64,000 bases of DNA from an uncultured bacterium (GTDB lineage: Bacteria > Cyanobacteriota > Vampirovibrionia > Gastranaerophilales > Gastranaerophilaceae). The number at the start of each line of letters is the position of its first letter. Position 1 is the first letter of the stretch. Made by a program: the position numbers and the translations under genes. This document shows, in pieces, positions 18,601 to 26,212 of the stretch. The notes under the pieces were generated by a model that searched no databases, had not been told where the DNA came from, and saw only the letters and a program-made list of their open reading frames with translations. The DNA lies in NCBI GenBank assembly GCA_902792085.1, contig CADAYE010000009.1, positions 49,594 to 113,593 on the forward strand. Reading direction: 5' to 3'.

Positions 18601-19764
18601 CACGGAATCATCATGAGTATGAATGTCATAAACATTTTTTGTATTTAATTTTGAATATGTTTTTATTAAAAATTGTGGGTCTTTTTTTTCATTATCCGTT
18701 ACAAATCTTTTATCAAAGAACTGAATATAAGTTGGTCTTGAAGGATCATATTTACGATTTTCCATTTCCTCAACCTTACCTGAGGAATTTTGAACATAAA
18801 GTTTAGGAGAATTTACAAGTTTCCATGAAACGTTTTCTGTTCTTTTCGGGAAAACACCGAGAGAAAGTGCAGAGTCTTTGAGATTTGTTGCTCTGAACCA
18901 TCTAAAATAAGGCGATTCTGTTCCCCATTTCAAAACATTTGTAAAATGAGTTCCCATAAGACCTTCGTTGACAAAAGCACCATCTGATACAAAATTTATA
19001 TCCTTTGCAAACATTTTTCTCTGCAGGGATGCGTAATTGTTTATATTCATTAAGTCATTACAAGGCTGAAAAATATTTTCTATCCAATATTTGTGTGAAG
19101 TAAAATTCTCCCTTGTAAATACAGGTAATGAAATTATCCTTGAATATCCGTCAAATTTCCCTTTTTCAATATCCTTTTCAAGTCCTGCTGCAGTTCCACC
19201 ATATATATTTGTTAAAGTTTTTACGGCATCCAATCCTCGTTGTTGCAGTTCTTCATTAATTTTCCATTTCCCGTGCTCATCATAAACAACACCGACATTT
19301 TGGGTATCAATATTGACAAGTTTCATTGAACCGCCTTTTGACATTAAGGAACCGTTTGGAACTACAATATTATATGCTTTGCCATCTTCTTCTATACTGT
19401 CGCCGGCATCAATTTGTATATATTCCTGCTTTTGACCGTGAAGATCTTTTACCACATAATGATATGCAAATGGAGCATCAGGAAGAATGCCAAATGTTTT
19501 TGTTAAATTTATCCTGTTAGCACCGGGATTCATTTTTATTCTGTAACCGCCCTGTCGTGCTTTTGCAGGAGAATTTATAAAGTAATTATTGTGTTTATCA
19601 TGGTCTAATGTAAAAACTTCAAGATAACAATCCTGATTATTTTCGTCGTAAACATAAGAGGTTTCAAAGTTTCTGAAACCATGCTCATCTTTGACCCATT
19701 TATATCCGGTAAAATTTATTTTGCTATTATTTTCGGGCTGATTTAAACTTAAACTAACTTTCAC
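15613..19764 (-). CDS. Very large GH13 alpha-amylase-like protein, 1383 aa
   Basis: A GH13-type alpha-glucan enzyme is suggested by three separated landmarks. SDGAFVNEG at about residue 260, followed by SPYFRWF, resembles conserved region I. IGNHDKPR near residue 955 matches region IV. PGMPTLYDGDDLG near 1138 resembles the loop after region IV. The spacing between regions I and IV is far larger than in ordinary amylases, so a big inserted or extra domain separates them. There is no signal peptide; the N-terminus has K-I-N-F-T-G at 15-20, shared with other proteins here. It is probably an intracellular glycogen-active protein, but the catalytic Asp and Glu were not located with certainty. Confidence 0.75.
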   Translation of the reverse strand: MKVSLSLNQPENNSKINFTGYKWVKDEHGFRNFETSYVYDENNQDCYLEVFTLDHDKHNNYFINSPAKARQGGYRIKMNPGANRINLTKTFGILPDAPFAYHYVVKDLHGQKQEYIQIDAGDSIEEDGKAYNIVVPNGSLMSKGGSMKLVNIDTQNVGVVYDEHGKWKINEELQQRGLDAVKTLTNIYGGTAAGLEKDIEKGKFDGYSRIISLPVFTRENFTSHKYWIENIFQPCNDLMNINNYASLQRKMFAKDINFVSDGAFVNEGLMGTHFTNVLKWGTESPYFRWFRATNLKDSALSLGVFPKRTENVSWKLVNSPKLYVQNSSGKVEEMENRKYDPSRPTYIQFFDKRFVTDNEKKDPQFLIKTYSKLNTKNVYDIHTHDDSVFPYYFEVNPKTVGANVKRFNERNLSLAKEDKLKFDGYEAARIMSKYEQFVVDGKFESGFETWDANPDIAKLNFVLSNNDLKTLKNLPNKEALIEEEKIRQANCQVRDYTVEGGKYWTRLTNDILRLHVAQTLSNVDAQNPNAVYLKIIGLSDEKKFPQALKAQLTQNEVENVLNDCYKVTRKLSDEPKADQILEQLMNMPLETVEFGTNLVGVLGSPLISKRAVTEDEVGVSRYDIYKNGNKNLLPEYAKTYNTMDSIYKNEMSNFAIKVLDEVNDKLSKDNKLFNENAVTEFGQYVLPIIVPQIAKFALVKAFAPKADVTYDKKTGEITYDYNALLNTHLQSLDLPKAGSPQDEAMLVLEKMKKGIAGISSDSKDLITKSILTTLKNTNAESFKLADLIIDKTQSGLDWRIDATKDIADIDSLRTHKQPFEDIWNDVNKFWKKFAQGIYSQNPNSYIVAEITDEDDLFDHAFGPQSPTYPYKKDILPKFLRNTGITANAQYSKFFYDIVKLYSRSFEDGKTMDGVPDENTFALSDHFKSTLMAPSGSFLKAFSLPAINYAYTFIGNHDKPRALHCAALDMDMFYADLTFVEDKKHRMDAYRLIKDKFFDHVTEEEVLHYNFDNISPKAVAMGMALRKGMIDVLGEYHKNMSQEEFDRNFIAISKAIADLSSGKFGDIRFEGDSFGVKPIDFNIKKVVEQAQNRYGFKLSNPEQANNFEDDVFEKIMKPAVTKVLAMMQILAALPGMPTLYDGDDLGATGYDTEKKNVYLQGRQRVHNEWADVESPRYKKFIADYKEKFDKAMSIRRKPECNPLNNGAPFVLPMQHGYNPFGGDKNDYNIPAVLQQSTDGRMTISLFNLHRNVDSERPHYDNEQALDTKCVKLPQIELNHEGNTEMNGTKGFGIKGLRNNIKFYNANDPNDVYYVNIVGDRYIIKRGTDGGQITINDPTLVLYSNPVDAPLSFTGQYHVKQGVNAINNAYSPKNTECGKQLCLCK

Positions 19765-19959
19765 ACAAGGACTCCTTACCGTAAATTATAACAATCCTCA
19801 ATAAAAATTTTTGACATTATTACAGCATTTATTACAAAAATTTTACAAAATAAATTATCATTTTTTCTATATTATTTCGTAACATGTTGTTACATTTAAA
19901 ATAATTAGCGCAATTAATTACAAAAAATATACTTTATATATACAAGGGGATATTAGAGA

Positions 19960-20706
19960 ATGATTCAGTGGAATAACATACCAACATATACACCGTCAGG
20001 AATGTTTTACAATCCTATTCAGACACCTTTGGTTCCACAACAACCAATGTTCGGGTTTGGATATCCGTCATTCGGAGCACTTACAACAGGTGCTTATAAT
20101 CTTCCTACATATACTCCAACACCGCAAGGAATTTCATCATTGGCAAATCCGTTTATCGGTTGGTTTAATTTCTCAATGCCAAGTTTTACAATACCGACAT
20201 TTAATTTCAGCAATTTGTGGAACGGTGTTTCAACAAGAATAAGCAATTTATACGATTCAACTAAAAAAACTGTGTCAAAAGTTGTTAAGACCATATCTAA
20301 TTTTGCTTCAAGAATAATCAATACTGCAAAAAAATATTTAGGGTTTAATGAAAAAGACGGGTCTTATAAAAAATTCACAGATGGCAGAACAGAAGCTTGG
20401 TGTGCTGATTTTGCAACTTATGTAGCACGAGAATCAGGTGCAAATATTCCACATTTCAGTGGGGTATCACAAATTTTAGAATGGGGAAATAATAACGGAA
20501 AATTTTCTACTCAGGCTAAAGTTGGGGATTTAATTATTTTCAAAGGTAGGGATAAAAAAGGCAAAAAGGTTTCTCATACCGGTATCGTAACAAGAGTAGA
20601 AAACGGGGAAGTTTATACTATCGAAGGGAATACATCTGATAAAGTCGGGGAAAGAAGTTACGCATTGAACGACAGCAAAATTACCGGTTATGTTACTGTT
20701 GCATAA
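19960..20706 (+). CDS. CHAP-domain cysteine hydrolase
   Basis: The 248-aa protein has a Pro/Tyr/Thr-rich N-terminal half (residues 1-75, [15 protein letters not shown]...), a short coiled region, and a C-terminal CHAP domain. In it [13 protein letters not shown] supplies the catalytic cysteine, [11 protein letters not shown] the histidine and YTIEGNTSD the polar third residue. CHAP domains cleave peptidoglycan peptides or amide bonds. No classical signal peptide is visible, so export, if any, would use another route. The ribosome-binding site is AAGGGGA. The gene ends three bases before the tRNA-Arg gene on the opposite strand. Confidence 0.85.
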   Translation: MIQWNNIPTYTPSGMFYNPIQTPLVPQQPMFGFGYPSFGALTTGAYNLPTYTPTPQGISSLANPFIGWFNFSMPSFTIPTFNFSNLWNGVSTRISNLYDSTKKTVSKVVKTISNFASRIINTAKKYLGFNEKDGSYKKFTDGRTEAWCADFATYVARESGANIPHFSGVSQILEWGNNNGKFSTQAKVGDLIIFKGRDKKGKKVSHTGIVTRVENGEVYTIEGNTSDKVGERSYALNDSKITGYVTVA

Positions 20707-20708
20707 AA

Positions 20709-20782
20709 TATGCCCGGGGGGAGTCAAACCCCCGACCTTGGGCTTCGGAAACCCACGCTCTATTCGTCTGAGCTACGGACAC
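20709..20782 (-). tRNA. tRNA-Arg (anticodon CCG)
   Basis: The minus strand folds as a full cloverleaf. Acceptor GTGTCCG pairs with CGGGCAT (with G-T pairs), the D stem is GCTC/GAGC, and the anticodon arm is TGGGT-TTCCGAA-GCCCA with anticodon CCG. The T arm is GGGGG-TTTGACT-CCCCC, and the discriminator is A. No 3' CCA is encoded. It lies between lemA and the convergent CHAP gene. Confidence 0.93.
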
Positions 20783-20785
20783 ATA

Positions 20786-20818
20786 AAAAGGCGAATTTGA
20801 AACAAATCCGCCTTTATT
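20786..20818 (-). terminator. Rho-independent terminator of lemA
   Basis: On the minus strand AAAGGCGGATTTG pairs with CAAATTCGCCTTTTT around a short TTT loop, followed by a T-run. It ends lemA before the tRNA-Arg gene. Confidence 0.7.
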
Positions 20819-20834
20819 ATAATATAAAACTTTT

Positions 20835-21482
20835 TTATTTTAAATAATCACCGGCATTAACAGCCTGTCTTGATGTTTCATCAGTTTCAAAAAACGGATA
20901 AGATTTAATTCCTATCATTGCGGCAACTATTGAACTCGGAAATATTTCAACCGCATTATTCAGTTCATTAACCGCACTGTTATAAAATCTCCTTGCCGCC
21001 GCAATATGTTCCTCAACTTCTGAATAAGTCTGCATTGCTTGCATCATAGTACCATCGGCTTTTAATTGAGGGTAATTTTCAACATTTACCATCAATTGTC
21101 CCATTTTAGATGCAATTTGATTATCAAGTTCTATTTTCTTACCAATCGTATCGGCATCCGAGTGAATAGATGCAGCAGCACTTCTCAAACGGGTAATCTC
21201 ATCAAATAATCCTCGTTCATGCTCCATATATTTTTGAGCGACAGTCAAAATATTCGGTATCAAATCATAACGTTTTTTAAGTTGAATATCAATTCCGCTC
21301 ATTGCCTCTTTTGTCTTGTTTTTCAACTGTATAAGACGAACATACATAGGATAAAGCAATATTAAAGCAATAACAACTAATAATATAATCAACATAAATG
21401 GTGAAATGCCCATTGAAAAACCTCCGTTTCCGCTTTCTGTAACATTTTTAGCAACAATCGGGATATTAAATAATAAACTCAT
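20835..21482 (-). CDS. lemA: LemA family protein
   Basis: A 215-aa membrane-anchored coiled-coil protein. One N-terminal transmembrane segment (FMLIILLVVIALILLYPMYV) is followed by the LemA core: RYDLIPNILTVAQKYMEHE, LDNQIASKMGQLMVNVENYPQLKAD, and RRFYNSAVNELNNAVEIFPS. The N-terminus is slightly longer than usual. LemA proteins are structural or envelope-linked and their molecular role is unclear. It is monocistronic, followed by its terminator and tRNA-Arg, and preceded by a MITE-like repeat. Confidence 0.93.
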   Translation of the reverse strand: MSLLFNIPIVAKNVTESGNGGFSMGISPFMLIILLVVIALILLYPMYVRLIQLKNKTKEAMSGIDIQLKKRYDLIPNILTVAQKYMEHERGLFDEITRLRSAAASIHSDADTIGKKIELDNQIASKMGQLMVNVENYPQLKADGTMMQAMQTYSEVEEHIAAARRFYNSAVNELNNAVEIFPSSIVAAMIGIKSYPFFETDETSRQAVNAGDYLK

Positions 21483-21561
21483 AGTAAAATCCTTATATAA
21501 ACTACCAATTTATTATATCATTTTTCCCGAACATTACAATCCTTATCAGATAAAAATTTAA

Positions 21562-21739
21562 GGTAACTAATTACTTGACATGTACAGTTGCGAGGGGGCA
21601 ACGGATTGCCGACGAAGCAATCCAGTTATTTCATCATTATCGACAAATTAAACGGCTGGATTGCCACGCCCTAACGGGCAGTTAACGGCTTCGCCGACAC
21701 ATACAGGGACATGCTACTGTAAAATAGTATATAATTACC
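21562..21739 (-). mobile_element. MITE-like element, copy 1 (178 bp)
   Basis: The element begins GGTAACTAATTAC and ends GTATATAATTACC. The right end is the reverse complement of the left end of the copies at 29202 and 41012, so this copy is inverted relative to them. It is flanked by a perfect 8-bp duplication AAATTTAA (21554-21561 and 21740-21747). The right duplication includes the stop codon of the LCP gene, so insertion occurred exactly at the end of that gene. The interior is diverged from the other copies and carries no gene. Confidence 0.85.
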
Positions 21740-21743
21740 AAAT

Positions 21744-23057
21744 TTAATTATCATCACCCAAAACAACAGTAAAATCAGATTTTGCACATTGATAATTGGC
21801 AGGTTCATAAACAAACTGCTTTGACTTAACTTTCGGAGCCTGTTTTTTTAAATCGGCATAATAATCAATTGTAACATACTTTGAATGTGCAATAAACTGT
21901 GAATGAACCGAGGCAGAAGAACCAGAGCATATAACTTTTATTCCGTTTTCTTCAAGTTCGTTTTTGAGTTTTTCGGCATCTTCTTTTCTGCGTAAGGTAC
22001 TCATTATACTTGCCGTATATTCTTCTTTCATTCCGTCAAATTTTTCTCTGTAAATAAGCCTGTTTATAACCTGTTGAGTTTTGTCAGGGTCTAAAATCCA
22101 ATAACTTATATATCCGTGTTTATTTGGAGCCCCAGGGAGCATTGCAATCTCGATATTATCCATATCAAAATGAGTAGCCAAAGAAGCATATTGAGTCATT
22201 TCATAAGGAGTCATATCAGTTTTTACATACTTATGAGCAACAGCAACAAGTTTAGGTATTTTCACAATTGTATCAGGCTTTTTCAAATCTGCAAGCAAGC
22301 CTCTTAAAAACCATTGTTGTCTTTTTGTTCTTCCGATATCGCCCATTGCGTCATGCCTAAAGCGCAAATATTCCACAACATCTCTGTCGGTTAAATGATG
22401 TTTGCCCTTTGAAATATTTATGTGCAACTTACCTGCATAATCGTCATATTTCATATTTTTTTCAACATAAATATCAACACCGCCAAGTGCTTTAACTATT
22501 GCCCTGACACCTTCATCATGGAACATTATGTAGCGGTCAATTTTCACCCCCAAAGTATCTTCTATCGTTTTAACAGTCATTTTTATCCCGCCTATTGCAT
22601 GGGCAGCGTTAATCTTTTGAGTTCCCATGCCTTCAGGCAGATAAACCTTACTGTCACGAGGAATAGATATTGCATTAACCGTCTTTGTGCGAGGGTCAAT
22701 GTTCATTAATATAATTGTATCCGTTCTTGTACCAACCCACAAATCCGAATCTGCACCGTTTGAATCAACACCAAGAAGCAAAATGTTTTCCCTGTGAGGT
22801 CCAAAAGGAAGATTGAAATCAAGTCCGTTATTATTTCCTTTTTTGAATTTTGAAAATAACAAATCTCCGTTTGCAAAAAATAATATTGCACCCAAAACTA
22901 CAAAAAACAAAATTACCATCACGGTCAAAGATCTGCCAAATGACGACCCCGACTGGCGCCTTGAGCGTCTGCCTCTGTAATTTTCGTAGGGGCTTTGCAC
23001 TCGCTTTCTTGGGGAATTAGGGCGTCTCGTTCCCTTATAACTTCTGCTATCTCTCAT
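21744..23057 (-). CDS. LytR-CpsA-Psr (LCP) family protein with LytR_C domain
   Basis: A 437-aa envelope phosphotransferase that attaches glycopolymers to peptidoglycan or a similar carrier. It has a basic Arg-rich N-terminus, one transmembrane helix (LTVMVILFFVVLGAILFFA), then the LCP core. The core shows ILLLGVDSNG, GTRTDTIILMNIDP, AISIPRDSKVYLP, KINAAHAIGG, GGVDIYV, VVEYLRFRHDAMGDIGRTKRQQ (arginine cluster binding the pyrophosphate). A C-terminal LytR_C-like domain (AEKLKNELEENGIKVICSG) follows. The stop codon lies in the target duplication of the adjacent MITE-like element. Confidence 0.95.
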   Translation of the reverse strand: MRDSRSYKGTRRPNSPRKRVQSPYENYRGRRSRRQSGSSFGRSLTVMVILFFVVLGAILFFANGDLLFSKFKKGNNNGLDFNLPFGPHRENILLLGVDSNGADSDLWVGTRTDTIILMNIDPRTKTVNAISIPRDSKVYLPEGMGTQKINAAHAIGGIKMTVKTIEDTLGVKIDRYIMFHDEGVRAIVKALGGVDIYVEKNMKYDDYAGKLHINISKGKHHLTDRDVVEYLRFRHDAMGDIGRTKRQQWFLRGLLADLKKPDTIVKIPKLVAVAHKYVKTDMTPYEMTQYASLATHFDMDNIEIAMLPGAPNKHGYISYWILDPDKTQQVINRLIYREKFDGMKEEYTASIMSTLRRKEDAEKLKNELEENGIKVICSGSSASVHSQFIAHSKYVTIDYYADLKKQAPKVKSKQFVYEPANYQCAKSDFTVVLGDDN

Positions 23058-23161
23058 TTACATAAAATCTCTAAATTAATTTTGTGCTATATATAAATTT
23101 TACAATAAATAATTAAAAAAATATACAATATTTATTGTATATTTACATTTTTATATGAATA

Positions 23162-23356
23162 TCAATTTAAACCTTTATATAACTCATTCAAATCAATCTC
23201 CAGAACCTTGGAAATATTATACAAAACTAAACAAGATGGGACTTGTTTTCCGCCCTCAATTTTTGTAATTGAATTAAGACTTAAATTAACAAGTTCAGCT
23301 AATTTTTCCTGCGTTAACTTCTTTCTTAATCTCTCAACTTTTATATTTAAACTCAA
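23162..23356 (-). CDS. XRE-family HTH regulator, 64 aa
   Basis: A single helix-turn-helix domain: VERLRKKLTQEKLAELVNL, then S-L-N-S-I-T-K-I-E-G-G, then the capping helices ISKVLEIDLNELYKG. It is about the minimum length for an XRE regulator. The only in-frame start is TTG without a clear ribosome-binding site. Immediately upstream (from 23373) lies a decayed end of the MITE-like repeat, so the original promoter region may have been altered. The target is unknown. Confidence 0.75.
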   Translation of the reverse strand: MSLNIKVERLRKKLTQEKLAELVNLSLNSITKIEGGKQVPSCLVLYNISKVLEIDLNELYKGLN

Positions 23357-23372
23357 TATTGATATATCAGGC

Positions 23373-23412
23373 GGCTATATACTATCTTACAGTAACATGG
23401 CATTGCTGTACC
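23373..23412. repeat. Decayed end of the MITE-like repeat
   Basis: GGCTATATACTATCTTACAG continues into TAACATGGCATTGC. It aligns over about 35 bases with the left end of the copies at 29202 and 41012 (TATATACTATTTTACAGTAG then CATGTCATTGC). No matching right end was found nearby. Confidence 0.5.
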
Positions 23413-23462
23413 TGATATGTTATTATCAGGCAATTACCCGACCTGCATTACTTTTTTATTTA

Positions 23463-24941
23463 CTATATTTCACCTATAATATCTGTTTTAAAAGATGCTC
23501 CGATTTCTTCCTGAGCAAGAACAACTATATTATTTATATACAAACTCAGCAATGAGAACAAAATTTGGCGGTATTCAATCGGTACCATAACTTTTGGTTC
23601 GTAAATACCCAATTTCTTTGCTTTTCGCATAATTTTTCCTGCAATTTTTTCTGCAAAATCGGCATCAATTTTTATTATAGATGCATCAGAATCATCACAG
23701 CCAAGCATCAACTCTGAATAAGTTTTGTCAGACAAATCAAACAAACTTATTGTTTCTCCATCTTCATTTGTATATTTTGAACAAATCTGACGAGATAGCG
23801 CTATTCGTATCTTATTTATAATATCAACCTTTGAACCGTCATCAGCAAAATCATTTATTTTTTCAAAAATATAAGTGATATTTTTTATAGAAACATGCTC
23901 TTTAATAAGGCTTACCATAACATATTTTATATCTGCATAAGTCATAATATCAGGAACAATATTTTCAATAAGATACGGATTTTCTTTTTCAACTACATCA
24001 AGATATTTTTCAATATCTTCATAATCAAGTAAATCTTCAACATGTTTTACCGCAATATGTTCAAGCGCTTTTGCTATATATTCTGATGAAGTCAATCCGC
24101 TCTGCCAAAAATCTTTAGCTTTTTCTTTTTCAACCCAAATAACTTTTTTACCTGAAAGGACATCTTCAGTTGTAACTGAATTTTTAATCTTATGTTCAAG
24201 ATGCAAATCATCTGCATAAAACATTTTATATCCGGGGTAAACAACGGATCTGAAAACTTCCATTCCTCTTATTCTGATACTGAACTCTCCGGAATTGAGA
24301 TTTTCATCATCCTTAAATACCACTTTTGGAATTATATATCCGCAATTTTCGGTTAATTCAAGTCTTGCCTTGACTGTTTGTGCAACAAGTTGTTCTTCCC
24401 CGAAATCAGAGCGTTCAAAATCAACAAAACCCAAAAGTTCTTCGCTCAGATATATCGCAAGTTTTTCTTCATGAAGTTTTGAATACATCAGATCAGGTGA
24501 GGTTGCTTTGTTTAACTCCCCTTTCAAATCATCAAGAGCCTTTAAACCGGTTGAAATTTTATCGTTCAATTTCTTTCTTGAAACAGGTGCTTCTCCGTCA
24601 AGTTGTGCTTTGACCTGATTTATTTCATCTCTCTTTTGTTTAATTTTACCCTGAATTTCAATACATTTTTCATATTCGGTCATTTTAGGGGAAAGCATTT
24701 TTTCCATTTGGCTTTTAAAATCAGAAATGCTTATTATATCACCTGAAGATTCGGCAGATTTTGCTTCACGCATAAAAATACAATTTAATTGCGCACTTTC
24801 TTCATCATCAGAACCCACTTCTGTCATGCTGTATAATTCCCAGCCCTTCATAGACATTTCATTTAAAAGATTTTGTAATTCCTGTGCATTTTGCGCGGAA
24901 CATGTTTTGATAACATATTCCATTCTGCTTTTACCAAACAT
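23463..24941 (-). CDS. Uncharacterised 492-aa protein with DUF4177-like N-terminus
   Basis: The first 60 residues resemble DUF4177 (MEYVIKTCSAQNAQELQNLLNEM, then KGWELYSMTEV). A coiled segment (about 85-150, KRDEINQVKAQLDGE...) and a large unrecognised mixed domain follow. The middle contains charged stretches but no Walker, HD or zinc-binding motif visible by eye. It is cytoplasmic, with no signal peptide. It begins five bases before the uridine phosphorylase stop on the minus strand, so it is probably the last gene of the bamA-ompH-udp run. Function is unknown; the DUF4177 assignment rests only on the N-terminal pattern. Confidence 0.75.
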   Translation of the reverse strand: MFGKSRMEYVIKTCSAQNAQELQNLLNEMSMKGWELYSMTEVGSDDEESAQLNCIFMREAKSAESSGDIISISDFKSQMEKMLSPKMTEYEKCIEIQGKIKQKRDEINQVKAQLDGEAPVSRKKLNDKISTGLKALDDLKGELNKATSPDLMYSKLHEEKLAIYLSEELLGFVDFERSDFGEEQLVAQTVKARLELTENCGYIIPKVVFKDDENLNSGEFSIRIRGMEVFRSVVYPGYKMFYADDLHLEHKIKNSVTTEDVLSGKKVIWVEKEKAKDFWQSGLTSSEYIAKALEHIAVKHVEDLLDYEDIEKYLDVVEKENPYLIENIVPDIMTYADIKYVMVSLIKEHVSIKNITYIFEKINDFADDGSKVDIINKIRIALSRQICSKYTNEDGETISLFDLSDKTYSELMLGCDDSDASIIKIDADFAEKIAGKIMRKAKKLGIYEPKVMVPIEYRQILFSLLSLYINNIVVLAQEEIGASFKTDIIGEI

Positions 24942-24945
24942 ATTT

Positions 24946-25704
24946 TCACCCTTTTAAAATTTTTATAGCCTCTATCGCAGTTTTAATAGCCTTTTCAGTA
25001 TCATGAACAACAGGATTTGCTAACCCCTCTTTTTCACGCTCTTGATTAGCAACAACAAGAAAAACCGAACCGATTTTTACTCTTAAATAACTTGCAACAA
25101 TAAATAATGCTGCAGATTCCATTTCCGAAGCAAGACACCCCATACGCTTCCATGCTTCCCAGCGATTAATCAATTCGTTTGAAACAGGCATTCTGTCAGG
25201 ACAATGCTGACCATAAAAAGAATCTTTGCACTGAACAACTCCCGTATGATAATCAAAGCCTAATTTCTTGGCACTTTCTATAAGAGAATTTACGACATCA
25301 AGATTAGCAACAGCAGGGAATTCAATCGGTGCATATTCTCTGCTGGTACCTTCTGCTCGAATCGCACCGGTAGCAATAACGATATCACCGCCTTTTACAT
25401 TTGTATCAATTCCGCCACAGGTACCGACACGGATAAATGTTTGCGCTCCGCATTTCACAAGTTCTTCAAGTGCAATCGCTGCAGACGAACCGCCAATACC
25501 CGTTGAAGTTACACTGACCTTTTCTCCGTCAATATAGCCGGTATAAGTGACATATTCACGACTATCTGCAACTTTTACGGGATTTTCAAAAAATTTCGCT
25601 ATCTTTTCGCATCTTTTAGGGTCTCCGGGAAGTATAACATACTTTCCGACTTCTCCTTCTTTTAATCCTATATGATACTGTCTGCCGTCTTCGGAATAAT
25701 TCAT
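24946..25704 (-). CDS. udp: Uridine phosphorylase-type nucleoside phosphorylase
   Basis: A 252-aa member of the NP-I family that phosphorolyses uridine (or a related nucleoside). Landmarks are [60 protein letters not shown], and [15 protein letters not shown] (ribose-binding). The length and order match bacterial Udp proteins. The start abuts the ompH stop (25705), suggesting a shared transcript. The base specificity is inferred from family resemblance. Confidence 0.92.
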   Translation of the reverse strand: MNYSEDGRQYHIGLKEGEVGKYVILPGDPKRCEKIAKFFENPVKVADSREYVTYTGYIDGEKVSVTSTGIGGSSAAIALEELVKCGAQTFIRVGTCGGIDTNVKGGDIVIATGAIRAEGTSREYAPIEFPAVANLDVVNSLIESAKKLGFDYHTGVVQCKDSFYGQHCPDRMPVSNELINRWEAWKRMGCLASEMESAALFIVASYLRVKIGSVFLVVANQEREKEGLANPVVHDTEKAIKTAIEAIKILKG

Positions 25705-26154
25705 TTATTGTCCTTTTAATTTTGAAATAACCTGATCAGTTACATCAACTCCACCGACAAATACAACCTGATCAGATAAAATTGCATCAAGTCTTTGCGC
25801 AACCATAACCTGTTTTGCTGCGCCCTGAATCTGAGTCATAATTTGGTTTTCTTTATCTCTTTGCAGTTTCATCAATGCTTCTTGTTTTGATTTTAAAGTA
25901 TTAGCAGCTTGATTTTCAAAATTTTGTTTTTGCAAAGGAGTTGACAAATTTTTATATTGTTTTTCCTGTTCAAGCATATATTGCTGAAGTTCAAGAGTCT
26001 TTGCATCAATTTCTTTTACTGCAGCCTGCGCCGCAGGATAACTTTCCAGAACTCTTTGGTAATCAATGTAACCTACTTCTGCATTTGCAGCATTTGAGCA
26101 GGTTAATGCAACACCTGCAACCGCTAATAAAGCCATTAATTTTAAATTTTTCAT
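25705..26154 (-). CDS. OmpH/Skp-family periplasmic chaperone
   Basis: The 149-aa protein has a signal peptide (KLMALLAVAGVALTCSNAANA) then VGYIDYQRVLESYPAAQAAV, the classical OmpH start. A long charged coiled coil follows (about residues 45-120, LELQQYMLEQEKQYKNL...). The end VFVGGVDVTDQVISKL is typical. Skp-type trimers hold unfolded outer-membrane proteins. It lies directly downstream of bamA (58 bases), the common OMP-assembly gene order, and overlaps into the udp gene with no gap. Confidence 0.93.
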   Translation of the reverse strand: MKNLKLMALLAVAGVALTCSNAANAEVGYIDYQRVLESYPAAQAAVKEIDAKTLELQQYMLEQEKQYKNLSTPLQKQNFENQAANTLKSKQEALMKLQRDKENQIMTQIQGAAKQVMVAQRLDAILSDQVVFVGGVDVTDQVISKLKGQ

Positions 26155-26212
26155 ACAACCTCCACTATTTTATATTCATTTATTATAATAATTTGTTTAA
26201 AATTTTCAAGTA

